Position numbers and translations under genes: made by a program. The notes beneath the pieces are model-generated. The model was not told the DNA's origin. It was given only the letters and a program-made list of their open reading frames with translations, and searched no databases. Positions 1 through 7,431 of a stretch of DNA of 18,598 bases are shown piece by piece (the stretch's first letter is position 1; the number at the start of each line of letters is the position of its first letter). This stretch comes from an uncultured Lachnospiraceae bacterium (GTDB taxonomy: Bacteria; Bacillota_A; Clostridia; Lachnospirales; Lachnospiraceae), in the NCBI GenBank assembly GCA_910587495.1, contig CAJUMT010000049.1:1-18598 (forward strand), read 5' to 3'.

Positions 1-36
1 ACCAGAAAATGGATGCCTTGTTCATAATTTATTCAT

Positions 37-687
37 TCATGCGTTTGTCGTGTAACGGGTTCCTTTCAGAATCGGACTGATATGTTTGTAGAGCAGCATC
101 GTAACTACCGACACAAGAACACCTTTTATCAGGTTAAAGGGAGCTACGGCCAGAAACGCAAAGGTCCAGATACCGTTAATCGACGGATGAATCGCCGTTC
201 CCATGTCAATAAAAACTTCAATGGGCGTGCCAAAAGCTTTGGAATAGGCAGGAAGCAAAATCAATGCGTTGATGCATATAGCCGCAGCTGTTATGGCAAT
301 CACACCCGCTCCCAGACCAATCAGTGCATTTTTACGGCTCTTTTTTGCCTGATAGATCAGGGAAGCCGGAACCACAAACGCGCAGCCCATGACAAAATTA
401 GCAAATTCGCCCACAAACGCCGTATCAGTTCCGCTGATCGCCAGGTTCAGAAGAATCTTCACAAGCTCGGCCATCACACCAGCCACCGGCCCTAAGGCAA
501 AAGCGCCGATCAAAATCGGAACCTCGCTAAGATCCAATTCATAGAAGCTGGGCGCAATAAAGGGAAGCGGAAACTCAAAGAGCATCAAAACTACGGCGAT
601 GGCGGCAAGCATACCTACGCTGACGATCGTCCGGATATTACTACTGTTCATGGTTGCTGTGGAATGTGCGGTTGCTGTTGTTTTCAT
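37..687 (-). CDS. ribU: Riboflavin ECF transporter S-component (RibU)
   Basis: Predicted substrate-binding membrane subunit of an energy-coupling factor transporter; it would import riboflavin together with the shared EcfA/EcfA'/EcfT module, which is not in this window. The 216-residue protein is almost entirely hydrophobic helices from about residue 20 to 205. The segment EFPLPFIAPSFYELDLSEVP followed by a GPVAGVMAE-type loop is typical of RibU. The substrate call rests strongly on the FMN riboswitch just upstream in the same orientation. The start at 687 is preceded by AAGGAG with about 9 nt spacing; a second in-frame Met at residue 13 is possible but has no better site. Only 36 bases lie downstream in the window and no terminator is visible there. 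Confidence 0.93.
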   Translation of the reverse strand: MKTTATAHSTATMNSSNIRTIVSVGMLAAIAVVLMLFEFPLPFIAPSFYELDLSEVPILIGAFALGPVAGVMAELVKILLNLAISGTDTAFVGEFANFVMGCAFVVPASLIYQAKKSRKNALIGLGAGVIAITAAAICINALILLPAYSKAFGTPIEVFIDMGTAIHPSINGIWTFAFLAVAPFNLIKGVLVSVVTMLLYKHISPILKGTRYTTNA

Positions 688-761
688 TAAGTTATTCTCC
701 TTTCAACTATCAAGAGATTCCGTTGGAGAAAACGGATGGAGCCAGATGTTTTCGGCTACAT

Positions 762-790
762 AAAAGCCCCGGACTATAAAAATCCGGGGC
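762..790 (-). terminator. Riboswitch-controlled intrinsic terminator of ribU
   Basis: On the minus strand GCCCCGGA (790-783) pairs perfectly with TCCGGGGC (773-766) around a short AT-rich loop and is followed by a TTTTA tract (765-761). It lies about 30 nt downstream of the FMN aptamer and about 75 nt before the ribU start. This is where the expression platform of a transcription-terminating FMN riboswitch is expected. FMN binding would favour this hairpin and stop transcription before ribU. Confidence 0.88.
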
Positions 791-819
791 AAACCATACA
801 CAATCATGTATAAAATGTT

Positions 820-958
820 TTCTTCTCTCATCCAGACTGTCACTGTCGGTTCCGGAATCTCACCGGATCAGCCGCCAAAGCGGGTCGCGGACTTTCCCTT
901 TTCCCTACAAAGGGTTTCACCGCCGGTAGGGAATCGCACCCTGCCCCGAAGAATCTCT
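820..958 (-). promoter_or_regulatory. FMN riboswitch (RFN element)
   Basis: Read on the minus strand, the conserved RFN blocks appear in order: TTCTTCGGGGCAGGGTG, then TTCCCTACCGGCGGTGA, then AAAGTCCGCGACCCG, then TGATCCGGTGAGATTCCGGA, then CCGACAGTGACAGTCTGG, closed by GAGAGAAGA pairing with the 5' end. These are the hallmark blocks of the FMN aptamer found in front of rib biosynthesis and ribU genes. The downstream terminator makes it a transcription-attenuation off-switch. No gene should be called on the opposite strand here. Confidence 0.97.
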
Positions 959-974
959 TTATTTTGCTGTTGCT

Positions 975-1003
975 ATTATAACTCTTTATAAGCGGTTATG
1001 CAA
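975..1003 (-). promoter_or_regulatory. Sigma-A promoter of the ribU leader
   Basis: On the minus strand TTGCAT (1003-998) is separated by exactly 17 bp from a perfect TATAAT (980-975). Transcription would start near 968, about 10 nt upstream of the first paired bases of the FMN aptamer, so the transcript would contain the whole riboswitch. Hexamers, spacing and position agree, although the start site is predicted, not measured. Confidence 0.85.
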
Positions 1004-1045
1004 GGGGATTTTCGGGCTTTTTTGGCATTCATTTTTTCTACCATT

Positions 1046-1687
1046 TCAAGCCTTTAAATTGTACTCATCAATTTCATCTTTTAAATTGTTTAGTTCCGCC
1101 ATATTCGCCATAGCACGATATGCCGCACGGCCTATGGGTACACCTGTAGGATGACCTGACAGGTCGGCGGCAGCTTCCGACATCTCTGACGCCCGGATTT
1201 CCGATTCTGTGAGGTCCATAGTGCCAGTATATTGCATCTTTTTAAACGCCAACTTTTCCTGTACTTTTTCCTCCGTAGCGTCACACATGACTTTTTTCTT
1301 ATCGGTGTAATCCACTATCTTCTGCTTTTTAATATCTTCGGCAAGCCGCTTCTCTTCTAATTGTTTTTGGCGGGTTCGTTCCTTCGCCCGTTCTTCCCGA
1401 AGCTTTCTTTCCTGTGCTCTTTTTTGTTCTCTGATGCGCTTTGTCTCTTTTTCCTGCCTTCGCTTTCTCTCACGACGCTCCTGCGCTGTGTTATCCCTTT
1501 CCATTGCCACAGCTTCGAGATAAAGTTCCGGGGCATACTTTTTTAAGAAAGCTTTTTCATCCGGTGTAAGCCGTTTTCCTGCCCGTATCTTGGCTTTTAT
1601 CTTCGCAAGTTTCTTTTTGGCGGATGCATTGTTTTTCTCCGTTTGCTTTAGCATGTCTGACCTAATCTTTGCCGCGTCCATAGCCAT
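1046..1687 (-). CDS. Hypothetical lysine/arginine-rich helical protein
   Basis: A 213-residue protein that I do not recognise. Residues 54-154 contain no proline or glycine. Residues about 66-125 are dominated by K, R, E and Q, as in a long charged helix or coiled coil. Before it is a compact helical segment with the motif GKRLTPDEKAFLKKYAPELY (37-56). After it is a less charged tail with SGHPTGVPIG (177-186) and a short acidic helix. There is no signal peptide or membrane span. The start at 1687 has a GGGGG-type ribosome binding site 9 nt upstream; Met3 is an alternative. It stands alone between citrate synthase (109 bp away) and the riboflavin promoter, with no clear promoter or terminator. 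Net basic charge would suit nucleic-acid binding, but that is only a guess. Confidence 0.75.
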   Translation of the reverse strand: MAMDAAKIRSDMLKQTEKNNASAKKKLAKIKAKIRAGKRLTPDEKAFLKKYAPELYLEAVAMERDNTAQERRERKRRQEKETKRIREQKRAQERKLREERAKERTRQKQLEEKRLAEDIKKQKIVDYTDKKKVMCDATEEKVQEKLAFKKMQYTGTMDLTESEIRASEMSEAAADLSGHPTGVPIGRAAYRAMANMAELNNLKDEIDEYNLKA

Positions 1688-1796
1688 AGCCTTGTACCCC
1701 CTTTATTATCTCTCATAAAAATAAACTTCCTTATTCTTATATTTCGGCAAAATAAAGGGATCTATAAACAAAAGCAAAAGGGAATGTACAATAATC

Positions 1797-3140
1797 TTAC
1801 ACAAACAATTCTTTTTCCTGCATAACACTCTTATAGGCAGGACGAATGATCTTATTCATCCCGATGATTTCCTCAATCCTGTGCGCACTCCATCCTACGA
1901 TCCTGGCAATGGCGAAGATCGGCGTATACAATTCCACCGGAATCCCCAGCATGTCATAAACGAATCCGCTGTAAAAATCCACATTCGGGCTGACGCCTTT
2001 GTAGATCTTGCGCTTCCTGGCGATCAGTTCCGGCGCCAGCTCTTCTATATTATTATACAGCATCATATCCTCCTGCCGGTTCTTCTCCACCGATAGCTGT
2101 TCCACGAATCCTTTGAATATCTTTTCGCGGGGATCAGAAAGAGAGTACACTGCATGTCCCATCCCATAGATCAGACCCTTCTGGTCAAAAACTTCTCCAT
2201 CCAAAATCCTGCTTAAATAATCTGCCACTTCTTCTTTGTCTGCATAATCCTTCACATTTTCCCGAATATCATTCATCATTTCCATGACTTTAATATTCGC
2301 GCCGCCGTGTTTAGGTCCTTTCAAAGAAGACATAGCAGCCGCAATGGCAGAATATGTATCCGAGCCGGAAGACGTGACAACACGGGTGGTAAATGTGGAA
2401 TTGTTTCCGCCTCCATGTTCCATATGCAAAATCAACGCCACATCCAGTACTTTTGCTTCCAGGAATGTACATTGCTTATCCGGCCTTAACATCATCAAAA
2501 GATTCTCCGCCGTTGACATATCCGGATTCGGCCTGTGGATATACATACTCTCATCCCGCTCATAGTGATTATATGCATGGTAACCATAGGCTGCCAGCAT
2601 AGGAAACACGCTCACCAGATTCAAACACTGGCGAATCACATTACCCACCTCATTATCATTCAAATGGTCGTCATAGGAGGCAAGCGTCAGGATACTCCTG
2701 GTCATGGAGTTCATAATATCCTTACCTGGCGCTTTCATGATTACGTCCCGGGTGAAATTCGTCGGAAGCTCCCGCCCACAAGCCAGCAGGTCTGCGAACT
2801 GAACCTCTTCCTCTGCAGTGGGGATCTTGCCAAACAGCAAAAGGAATGCCGTCTTTTCAAACCCAAAAGAGTCTGCCGGGATGTTTTTCACCCAATCTAT
2901 TACATTGTATCCGCGATACCAGAGCTTTCCTTCACAGGGAATCTTCTTTCCGTTCTCCTGTTTAAAAGAATCGATCTTGGAAATATTGGTCAATCCGGTC
3001 AACACCCCGTTACCATTGATGTCACGAAGTCCCCGGTTCACACCATACTCCTTAAACAGATCATCCGATATCGTATCGTTTTCTACACATAATCTTTCGT
3101 ATTTTTCCGTATACTCAGCCCATTTTTCGTAATATCCCAT
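1797..3140 (-). CDS. gltA: Citrate synthase (citrate/2-methylcitrate synthase family)
   Basis: Condenses acetyl-CoA and oxaloacetate to citrate. The 447-residue protein has all the family signatures: LHMEHGGGNNST (H242), GPKHGGAN (catalytic H278), GMGHAVY (H329) and NVDFYSG (catalytic D388). SDPREKIFKG follows the third motif. The ~50-residue N-terminal extension before the core is usual in the long clostridial form. In anaerobes lacking a full TCA cycle this enzyme feeds 2-oxoglutarate and glutamate synthesis (known family role). The start at 3140 has an AAAGGGGGA binding site 6 nt upstream. No aconitase or isocitrate dehydrogenase gene lies next to it, so it looks monocistronic. The sequence alone does not exclude 2-methylcitrate synthase activity; no prp genes are present to suggest it. 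Confidence 0.93.
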   Translation of the reverse strand: MGYYEKWAEYTEKYERLCVENDTISDDLFKEYGVNRGLRDINGNGVLTGLTNISKIDSFKQENGKKIPCEGKLWYRGYNVIDWVKNIPADSFGFEKTAFLLLFGKIPTAEEEVQFADLLACGRELPTNFTRDVIMKAPGKDIMNSMTRSILTLASYDDHLNDNEVGNVIRQCLNLVSVFPMLAAYGYHAYNHYERDESMYIHRPNPDMSTAENLLMMLRPDKQCTFLEAKVLDVALILHMEHGGGNNSTFTTRVVTSSGSDTYSAIAAAMSSLKGPKHGGANIKVMEMMNDIRENVKDYADKEEVADYLSRILDGEVFDQKGLIYGMGHAVYSLSDPREKIFKGFVEQLSVEKNRQEDMMLYNNIEELAPELIARKRKIYKGVSPNVDFYSGFVYDMLGIPVELYTPIFAIARIVGWSAHRIEEIIGMNKIIRPAYKSVMQEKELFV

Positions 3141-3244
3141 TAAATTCCCCCTTTTATTTTAGTGTATTACATACTATGTTAACATAATTTTTTCTAAATT
3201 TCCATGTTTTTATTCTTTTTTTAGATTTAAAGCCCACAAACAGA

Positions 3245-4834
3245 TCACTGAACTACTGCTTCCGGAGGCACTTCAGGCGCGGGAACCTCTGGCACCGGTT
3301 CGGGCTGCGGTACCGGCGCGGGTTCGGGCTGCGGTTCGGGCACAGGCTGCTCTGCTCCCGGTTCCAAAGGAGGTGTCTCGGGCACTACTCCTTCCTCAGC
3401 AGGCGGCGTTTCCGGTTCCGGCACACGCTCTTTTGGCTCGGTTCCCGGCATATAGTAGCAGATCACAGCAGTCCCTTTCTCGATATTCTCATAAATCTGT
3501 TTGGCAATGGACGGCGGAAGATTGATACATCCATGGGAGCCGTTTGTCTTATAAATGTTTCCTCCGAAAGAACTTCTCCAGTTGGCATCATGCATACCAA
3601 TATTCAGGTTAAAAGGCATCCAGTAAGACACCGGCGTACGGTAATTCTCTCCTTTCAGAGTCGCGTCCCGCTGTTTGTAAGTAATGCCATAAACACCTGC
3701 AGGCGTGTCATATCCTCTGGAAGCATTTCCTGATACAAAATCTGATTCCAGTATTTGCTGTCCGTCTTTATATAAGTACAGATGCTGCGCAGTCAGATTA
3801 ATCTCCACATAAGTAGAACCATAATCCTGCGCCCCGTAAGCTGCTGCTGTCTGACGATAAACTGGCGTGCGTGCCCCACTCTCTCCATTCCTGATCATCT
3901 GCGCAAGCTCTATTGCCTCTTGATCCGTATCCATCCACCATCCATAATCTCCGCTGTTAATCTTAACCTCCGTGCCATAAGTAGTTTTAAAAGTGCGGGG
4001 CCGAAAGATCGTGTCATACTTTTTGCGAAGCTCTGCCACATAAGCTTCCACCTGGCTTTGATCTAAAGACACATTCGCGCCATCTACCGTAAGCCAGGTA
4101 CTGATCAGTTCTCCGTCAAGAACTTCCTGATTTTCCCCGAAAGTATAGGTAATAGTCGTATGCGCATATTTTTGAAGCTTCTCCCGGGTCGCAAGAAGCT
4201 GCTCGTCTTCCGAGGTGACCTCAGGTGTCTTATAGCAGCCCGCCTCCTTTAGGTTCACTTGTTCTCTGAGCTGTTCCACAGCATCCTTCACCGTTTCAAG
4301 GGTTTTTTCAGTATCTAGCGCGTTTCCTTCCGTCTCCGGCACAATAGCATATCCGTTTTCCTTATCATAATCAGCTATGTACGCATCCGCAGGTTCCACA
4401 AAAAAATCCGCCTCGAATCCCTGCAGACTTTGAACTTCACATGCCAGTTTGTTTTCGTCATAAGTAATCAGTCCTTCTGTGTTGTGTTCTGCATGCTGGG
4501 GAATAAACCACTGAAAACTGTTCTGGGATTTCAGCAGTTCTTCCAAAGGCTCTGTTGACGCATAAGAAAGGTCTATGTCCTTCCCTGCGATTTCTTCCTC
4601 CAACACAGAACCGTCCTGCTTTAATTCCTCCACTTTGAGAAAATAATTTTCAGTCTGCGCTTTCAAATCATCAATCGTCATACCGGACACATCCACTTTA
4701 TCAACGACTGTTCCATTCAAAAAGTGACTTTGATAATAGTACAACCCCACCCCATAGACAGCCGATCCTAAAAGCAGCAAACCACACAGTACAATCGGTA
4801 CAACAGGAAAGCGCTTACGCTTTTGTTCTTCCAT
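3245..4834 (-). CDS. Membrane-anchored L,D-transpeptidase (YkuD domain, PG-binding module)
   Basis: Predicted cell-wall enzyme that makes 3-3 peptidoglycan cross-links or attaches proteins to the wall. Domains in the 529-residue protein: a short basic cytoplasmic end, one membrane helix (about 10-33), an extracellular peptidoglycan-binding type region (about 45-325, PG_binding_4-like), a YkuD catalytic domain (about 340-463) and a proline/glutamate-rich tail (464-529). The catalytic signature is H415 in IGMHDANWR plus SHGCINLP with H434 and nucleophile C436. The start at 4834 follows a purine-rich GAAAGGAATGAGGAG stretch, whose nearest GGAG is rather close. The tail may span or contact wall polymers; its DNA includes a short tandem repeat. 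It is divergent from the ECF S-component and appears monocistronic. Confidence 0.92.
   Translation of the reverse strand: MEEQKRKRFPVVPIVLCGLLLLGSAVYGVGLYYYQSHFLNGTVVDKVDVSGMTIDDLKAQTENYFLKVEELKQDGSVLEEEIAGKDIDLSYASTEPLEELLKSQNSFQWFIPQHAEHNTEGLITYDENKLACEVQSLQGFEADFFVEPADAYIADYDKENGYAIVPETEGNALDTEKTLETVKDAVEQLREQVNLKEAGCYKTPEVTSEDEQLLATREKLQKYAHTTITYTFGENQEVLDGELISTWLTVDGANVSLDQSQVEAYVAELRKKYDTIFRPRTFKTTYGTEVKINSGDYGWWMDTDQEAIELAQMIRNGESGARTPVYRQTAAAYGAQDYGSTYVEINLTAQHLYLYKDGQQILESDFVSGNASRGYDTPAGVYGITYKQRDATLKGENYRTPVSYWMPFNLNIGMHDANWRSSFGGNIYKTNGSHGCINLPPSIAKQIYENIEKGTAVICYYMPGTEPKERVPEPETPPAEEGVVPETPPLEPGAEQPVPEPQPEPAPVPQPEPVPEVPAPEVPPEAVVQ
3297..3344 (-). repeat. 24-bp tandem repeat in the proline-rich tail
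   Basis: Two adjacent 24-bp units (3297-3320 and 3321-3344) share an identical first 15 bases. They encode an 8-residue period of PQPEPxPx type in the tail of the L,D-transpeptidase. Such in-frame repeats can change copy number without breaking the reading frame. Confidence 0.7.
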
Positions 4835-4873
4835 TCACTCCTCATTCCTTTCCAACTTTGTTCCTACAAAAAC

Positions 4874-4902
4874 AGTATACAGATCTTTACGCAAAAATAC
4901 AA
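4874..4902 (-). promoter_or_regulatory. Candidate sigma-A promoter of the L,D-transpeptidase gene
   Basis: On the minus strand TTGTAT (4902-4897) and TATACT (4879-4874) are 17 bp apart, about 40 bp before the start codon. The -10 is good and the -35 keeps only the TTG core. Spacing and position support the call. The remaining 150 bp up to the divergent gene at 5053 shows no clear promoter or riboswitch. Confidence 0.55.
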
Positions 4903-5052
4903 CCGGTTCATAAAGATATCATCCCAAACTGGGCTGGTTATATTTTTATAAACTGGATATTTTATTCAATCTGAACATCTGCTACCATATCATTCGTAAA
5001 CCGCAGTGCTGCAACCTATTTAATATGATAAAAATAATGTGGAGGATGAACT

Positions 5053-5589
5053 ATGAACACAATCGCAAACACCCATACCAAACCCCTCTATTCCACCCAG
5101 CGTATTGCTGTAGCCGCCGTCTTTATGGCCATGAACATCGCTTTAAGTTCCTTCGGCGTACCGGTTCCCGGCGGACATCTGTACTTATGCGACATCGCCA
5201 TCTGCACAGCCAGTATTTTACTGGATCCGGTCAGTGCTTTTGTCGTGGGCGGCATAGGTTCTTTTTTAGGCGACGTCTTCTTCTATCCGGCGCCTATGTT
5301 TGTATCCCTTGTAACGCACGGACTGCAGGCGGCTGTAATCTCCCTGTGTTCCCATCATCTTTGGAAAAATAAAAAGTCCCTGGCCGCAGGCGCAGGCGTA
5401 ACCATAGGGGCTGTCATCATGGTGGTCGGCTATACATTGGGAAAAGCTTTTGTATACAGCACACCTGCGTATGCTATCATTAAACTTCCTTTTGAGATTG
5501 CACAGGCTGCTGTGGGCGCTGTTGTTTCTATGATTTTATGCTTTAAATTTAAATTGGCAGAGTACTTTAACCACCTTTTCAACCAATAA
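5053..5589 (+). CDS. ECF transporter S-component, substrate unassigned
   Basis: A 178-residue integral membrane protein of the ECF S-component superfamily, the part that binds a vitamin or precursor and docks on EcfT/EcfA. Residues 15-172 form about six hydrophobic helices. The stretch GGHLYLCDIAICTASILLDP, then FVVGGIGSFLGDVFFYP and VTHGLQAAV, follows the pattern of ECF S-components in which a helix-1 GxxxLxD motif precedes a conserved GGIGSxLxD loop. The start has GGAGG 7 nt upstream. Its last 11 bp overlap the convergent tenI-like gene. A thiamin-related substrate is suggested only by that neighbour: it is on the other strand and has no TPP riboswitch. Other vitamin substrates are equally open. 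Confidence 0.82.
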   Translation: MNTIANTHTKPLYSTQRIAVAAVFMAMNIALSSFGVPVPGGHLYLCDIAICTASILLDPVSAFVVGGIGSFLGDVFFYPAPMFVSLVTHGLQAAVISLCSHHLWKNKKSLAAGAGVTIGAVIMVVGYTLGKAFVYSTPAYAIIKLPFEIAQAAVGAVVSMILCFKFKLAEYFNHLFNQ

Positions 5590-6178
5590 AATCTTTCAGA
5601 TATTTTTCCGGATCCTTTATCTTCATAAGCGGGGACATAAGGCAAACACCTTCTGCCCCCGCTTCTATACAGCTTTTTGCATTTCGAGGATGAATCCCTC
5701 CCACGGCATATACGGGAATTCTGACCAACCGGCAGACTTCCGAAAGAAATGGAATTCCCCGGGGCGGCAAATCTTTTTTACAATCTGTGGCATAAATATG
5801 TCCGGCGCTTAGATAAGACGCCCCCGCCTGCCAGGCATTTTCAGCCTCCCAAACTGAATGAATCGATACGCCGACAGTCTCAAACCATGCTTTGTCCTCT
5901 GGTTCCATGGCATGAAAAACCGGATATGGAAGATGTATACTACGGTTCCCAAGCCGCCTGGCAGCATCTATAAATGTATGAAGCATAAGAGACACCCCAT
6001 ACTGTCTGCAAATGGTCCAAACCTGACCTGCCAGCTCTTCATATTCCGGTTCCGGCAGGTCTTTTTCCCTCAAGATGATCCCGGACACCCCGGCTTTCAC
6101 AATCTTTTCAAGCTGTCTTAAAAAATCGCCTTCTACAAGATGTCGATTTGTTATACAAAATATTTTACACATAGACAT
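5579..6178 (-). CDS. TenI/ThiE-family protein, more TenI-like (thiazole tautomerase)
   Basis: A 199-residue TIM-barrel protein of the thiamine phosphate synthase/TenI family, last gene of the thi operon. The barrel is recognisable from ILREKDLPE (35-43), VGVSIHS (102-108), GHIYATDCKKDLPPRG (126-141) and AVGGIHP (158-164). ThiE enzymes normally carry an IND motif and an HLGQxD-type motif that bind Mg-pyrophosphate. Here these positions read LHTFID and HLPYPVF. The GHxxxTDCKK signature with H127 instead matches what I recall of Bacillus subtilis TenI, which aromatises the ThiG product. Thiazole tautomerase is therefore preferred over ThiE. Automated annotation will probably say thiE. The start overlaps the thiH end by 14 bp, implying translational coupling; Met3 is an alternative start. 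Confidence 0.8.
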   Translation of the reverse strand: MSMCKIFCITNRHLVEGDFLRQLEKIVKAGVSGIILREKDLPEPEYEELAGQVWTICRQYGVSLMLHTFIDAARRLGNRSIHLPYPVFHAMEPEDKAWFETVGVSIHSVWEAENAWQAGASYLSAGHIYATDCKKDLPPRGIPFLSEVCRLVRIPVYAVGGIHPRNAKSCIEAGAEGVCLMSPLMKIKDPEKYLKDFIG

Positions 6179-7418
6179 AATCGTTTAGCACCGGCTGAAG
6201 CCCCTCTCCTTCCATATCTGCATACATCTGGCTAAAGCTCCTGTCATCAGAGATTTCAAACTGTTCGTCGCCGGCATCCTCTATTTGGTTTCCTTCATAC
6301 TTGCTTTCATGGTCACCGATGCCTGTAGACACACCCGCGGATACTTTGGTAGCCGCAATCTTCACAATCCCGTCCCGAAAATACTTCTGTTCCCGGGAAG
6401 ATACAGTGATCCCCACATATGGCAGAAAAATGCGATATGCACATAGGATCTGACAAAGCTCTTTTTCATGAACATCCTGCGGGCCAATTCTGTCATTGTT
6501 AATGATCGGACGAAGGCGCGGACAAGAGAGAGAATATTCCACATAAGGATATTTTTTCTGAAGATAGTACACATGCATCGCACTGGCAAAGGCGTCTTTT
6601 CTAAAATCTGCAAGGCCAAACAGGGCGGAAAAAGCCACGCCCCGCATACCGCCCAAGATGGCCCTCTCCTGCGCTTCAAACCGATAGGGAAATATCCTTT
6701 TATGCCCCAAAAGGTGCAGTTTTTCATACGCGTCCGAATCATAAGTCTCCTGGAACACCGTCACATAGTCCGCACCGCATTCGTGGAGGTAGTGGTATTC
6801 GTCCGTATTCACCGGATAGATCTCCAGCCCTACATTCCGGAAATATTTCGCCGCCGTCTTGCAGGCTTCCCCTATATATTCCACACTGCTTTTGCCTCGG
6901 CTTTCCCCTGTTAAAAGAAGTATCTCTTCCATACCGGAAGCGGCGATAATCTGCATTTCATGCTCTATCTCTTCCGGCGCCAGTTTTTTTCTTACTATAT
7001 CATTGTAACAATTAAATCCGCAGTACACACAATAATTCTCGCAATAATTGGCGATGTATAAAGGGGTAAACAAATAGACCGTATTTCCAAAATGTTTCCC
7101 CGTTTCTTCCCTGGCCCGCACCGCCATCTCTTCCAGACGAGGCAGCGCCGCCGGGGACAGAAGCGCTTTTAGATCTTCCACACCGCAAGTTTCCCGCATA
7201 AGGGCATTTTTTACATCCGCATCCGTATAAACCGCGGGATCATAGCTGCGCATCTGGCCAAGTACCTGATCCATAATGTCCGAAGAGATACGTTCCATTC
7301 CGTCCATATATTCCATATGGTTTTTACGGCTCGACGGATCTCTCTCCAAACGGCGCTTTTTTTCCAAAACCTTTTCACTCAATTCTGCAGAATCGACAAA
7401 AAACTGATTTTTTTCCAC
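6165..7418 (-). CDS. thiH: 2-Iminoacetate synthase ThiH (radical SAM)
   Basis: Cleaves tyrosine to dehydroglycine and p-cresol, supplying the glycine-derived piece of the thiamin thiazole ring. The radical SAM cluster motif is CENYCVYC (C126, C130, C133), followed by GFNCYND and the LLLTGESR segment (167-174) typical of ThiH. The 417-residue length exceeds the enterobacterial protein, mostly through an N-terminal helical extension. HydG, the closest look-alike, is excluded because the C-terminal third has no cysteine cluster and the context is thi. The start codon is GTG at 7418, preceded by AGAGGTG about 10 nt upstream; it begins 13 bp after the thiG stop. The 3' end overlaps the next gene by 14 bp. 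Confidence 0.94.
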   Translation of the reverse strand: MEKNQFFVDSAELSEKVLEKKRRLERDPSSRKNHMEYMDGMERISSDIMDQVLGQMRSYDPAVYTDADVKNALMRETCGVEDLKALLSPAALPRLEEMAVRAREETGKHFGNTVYLFTPLYIANYCENYCVYCGFNCYNDIVRKKLAPEEIEHEMQIIAASGMEEILLLTGESRGKSSVEYIGEACKTAAKYFRNVGLEIYPVNTDEYHYLHECGADYVTVFQETYDSDAYEKLHLLGHKRIFPYRFEAQERAILGGMRGVAFSALFGLADFRKDAFASAMHVYYLQKKYPYVEYSLSCPRLRPIINNDRIGPQDVHEKELCQILCAYRIFLPYVGITVSSREQKYFRDGIVKIAATKVSAGVSTGIGDHESKYEGNQIEDAGDEQFEISDDRSFSQMYADMEGEGLQPVLNDYVYV

Positions 7419-7431
7419 TCCTATGTCACCT

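Noticed and set aside
82..495. 137-residue plus-strand open frame
   Set aside because: It is the complement of ribU, has no ribosome binding site and encodes a low-complexity basic product; ribU has the riboswitch, promoter and family match.
806..991. 61-residue plus-strand open frame
   Set aside because: It lies entirely in the conserved FMN aptamer and promoter of the minus strand.
3141..3244. Promoter or GTTAAC palindrome operator for citrate synthase
   Set aside because: The AT-rich sequence offers several poor hexamer pairs with wrong spacing; no one choice can be supported.
4903..5052. Riboswitch or terminator before the ECF S-component (CCCAAACTGGG and TTATA/TATAA pairings, repeated AAACTGG)
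   Set aside because: The stems are short and AT-rich, no known aptamer blocks are seen, and nothing upstream needs termination.
6165..7418. HydG (hydrogenase maturation) instead of ThiH
   Set aside because: No C-terminal cysteine cluster, shorter than HydG, and placed inside thiS-thiF-thiG.
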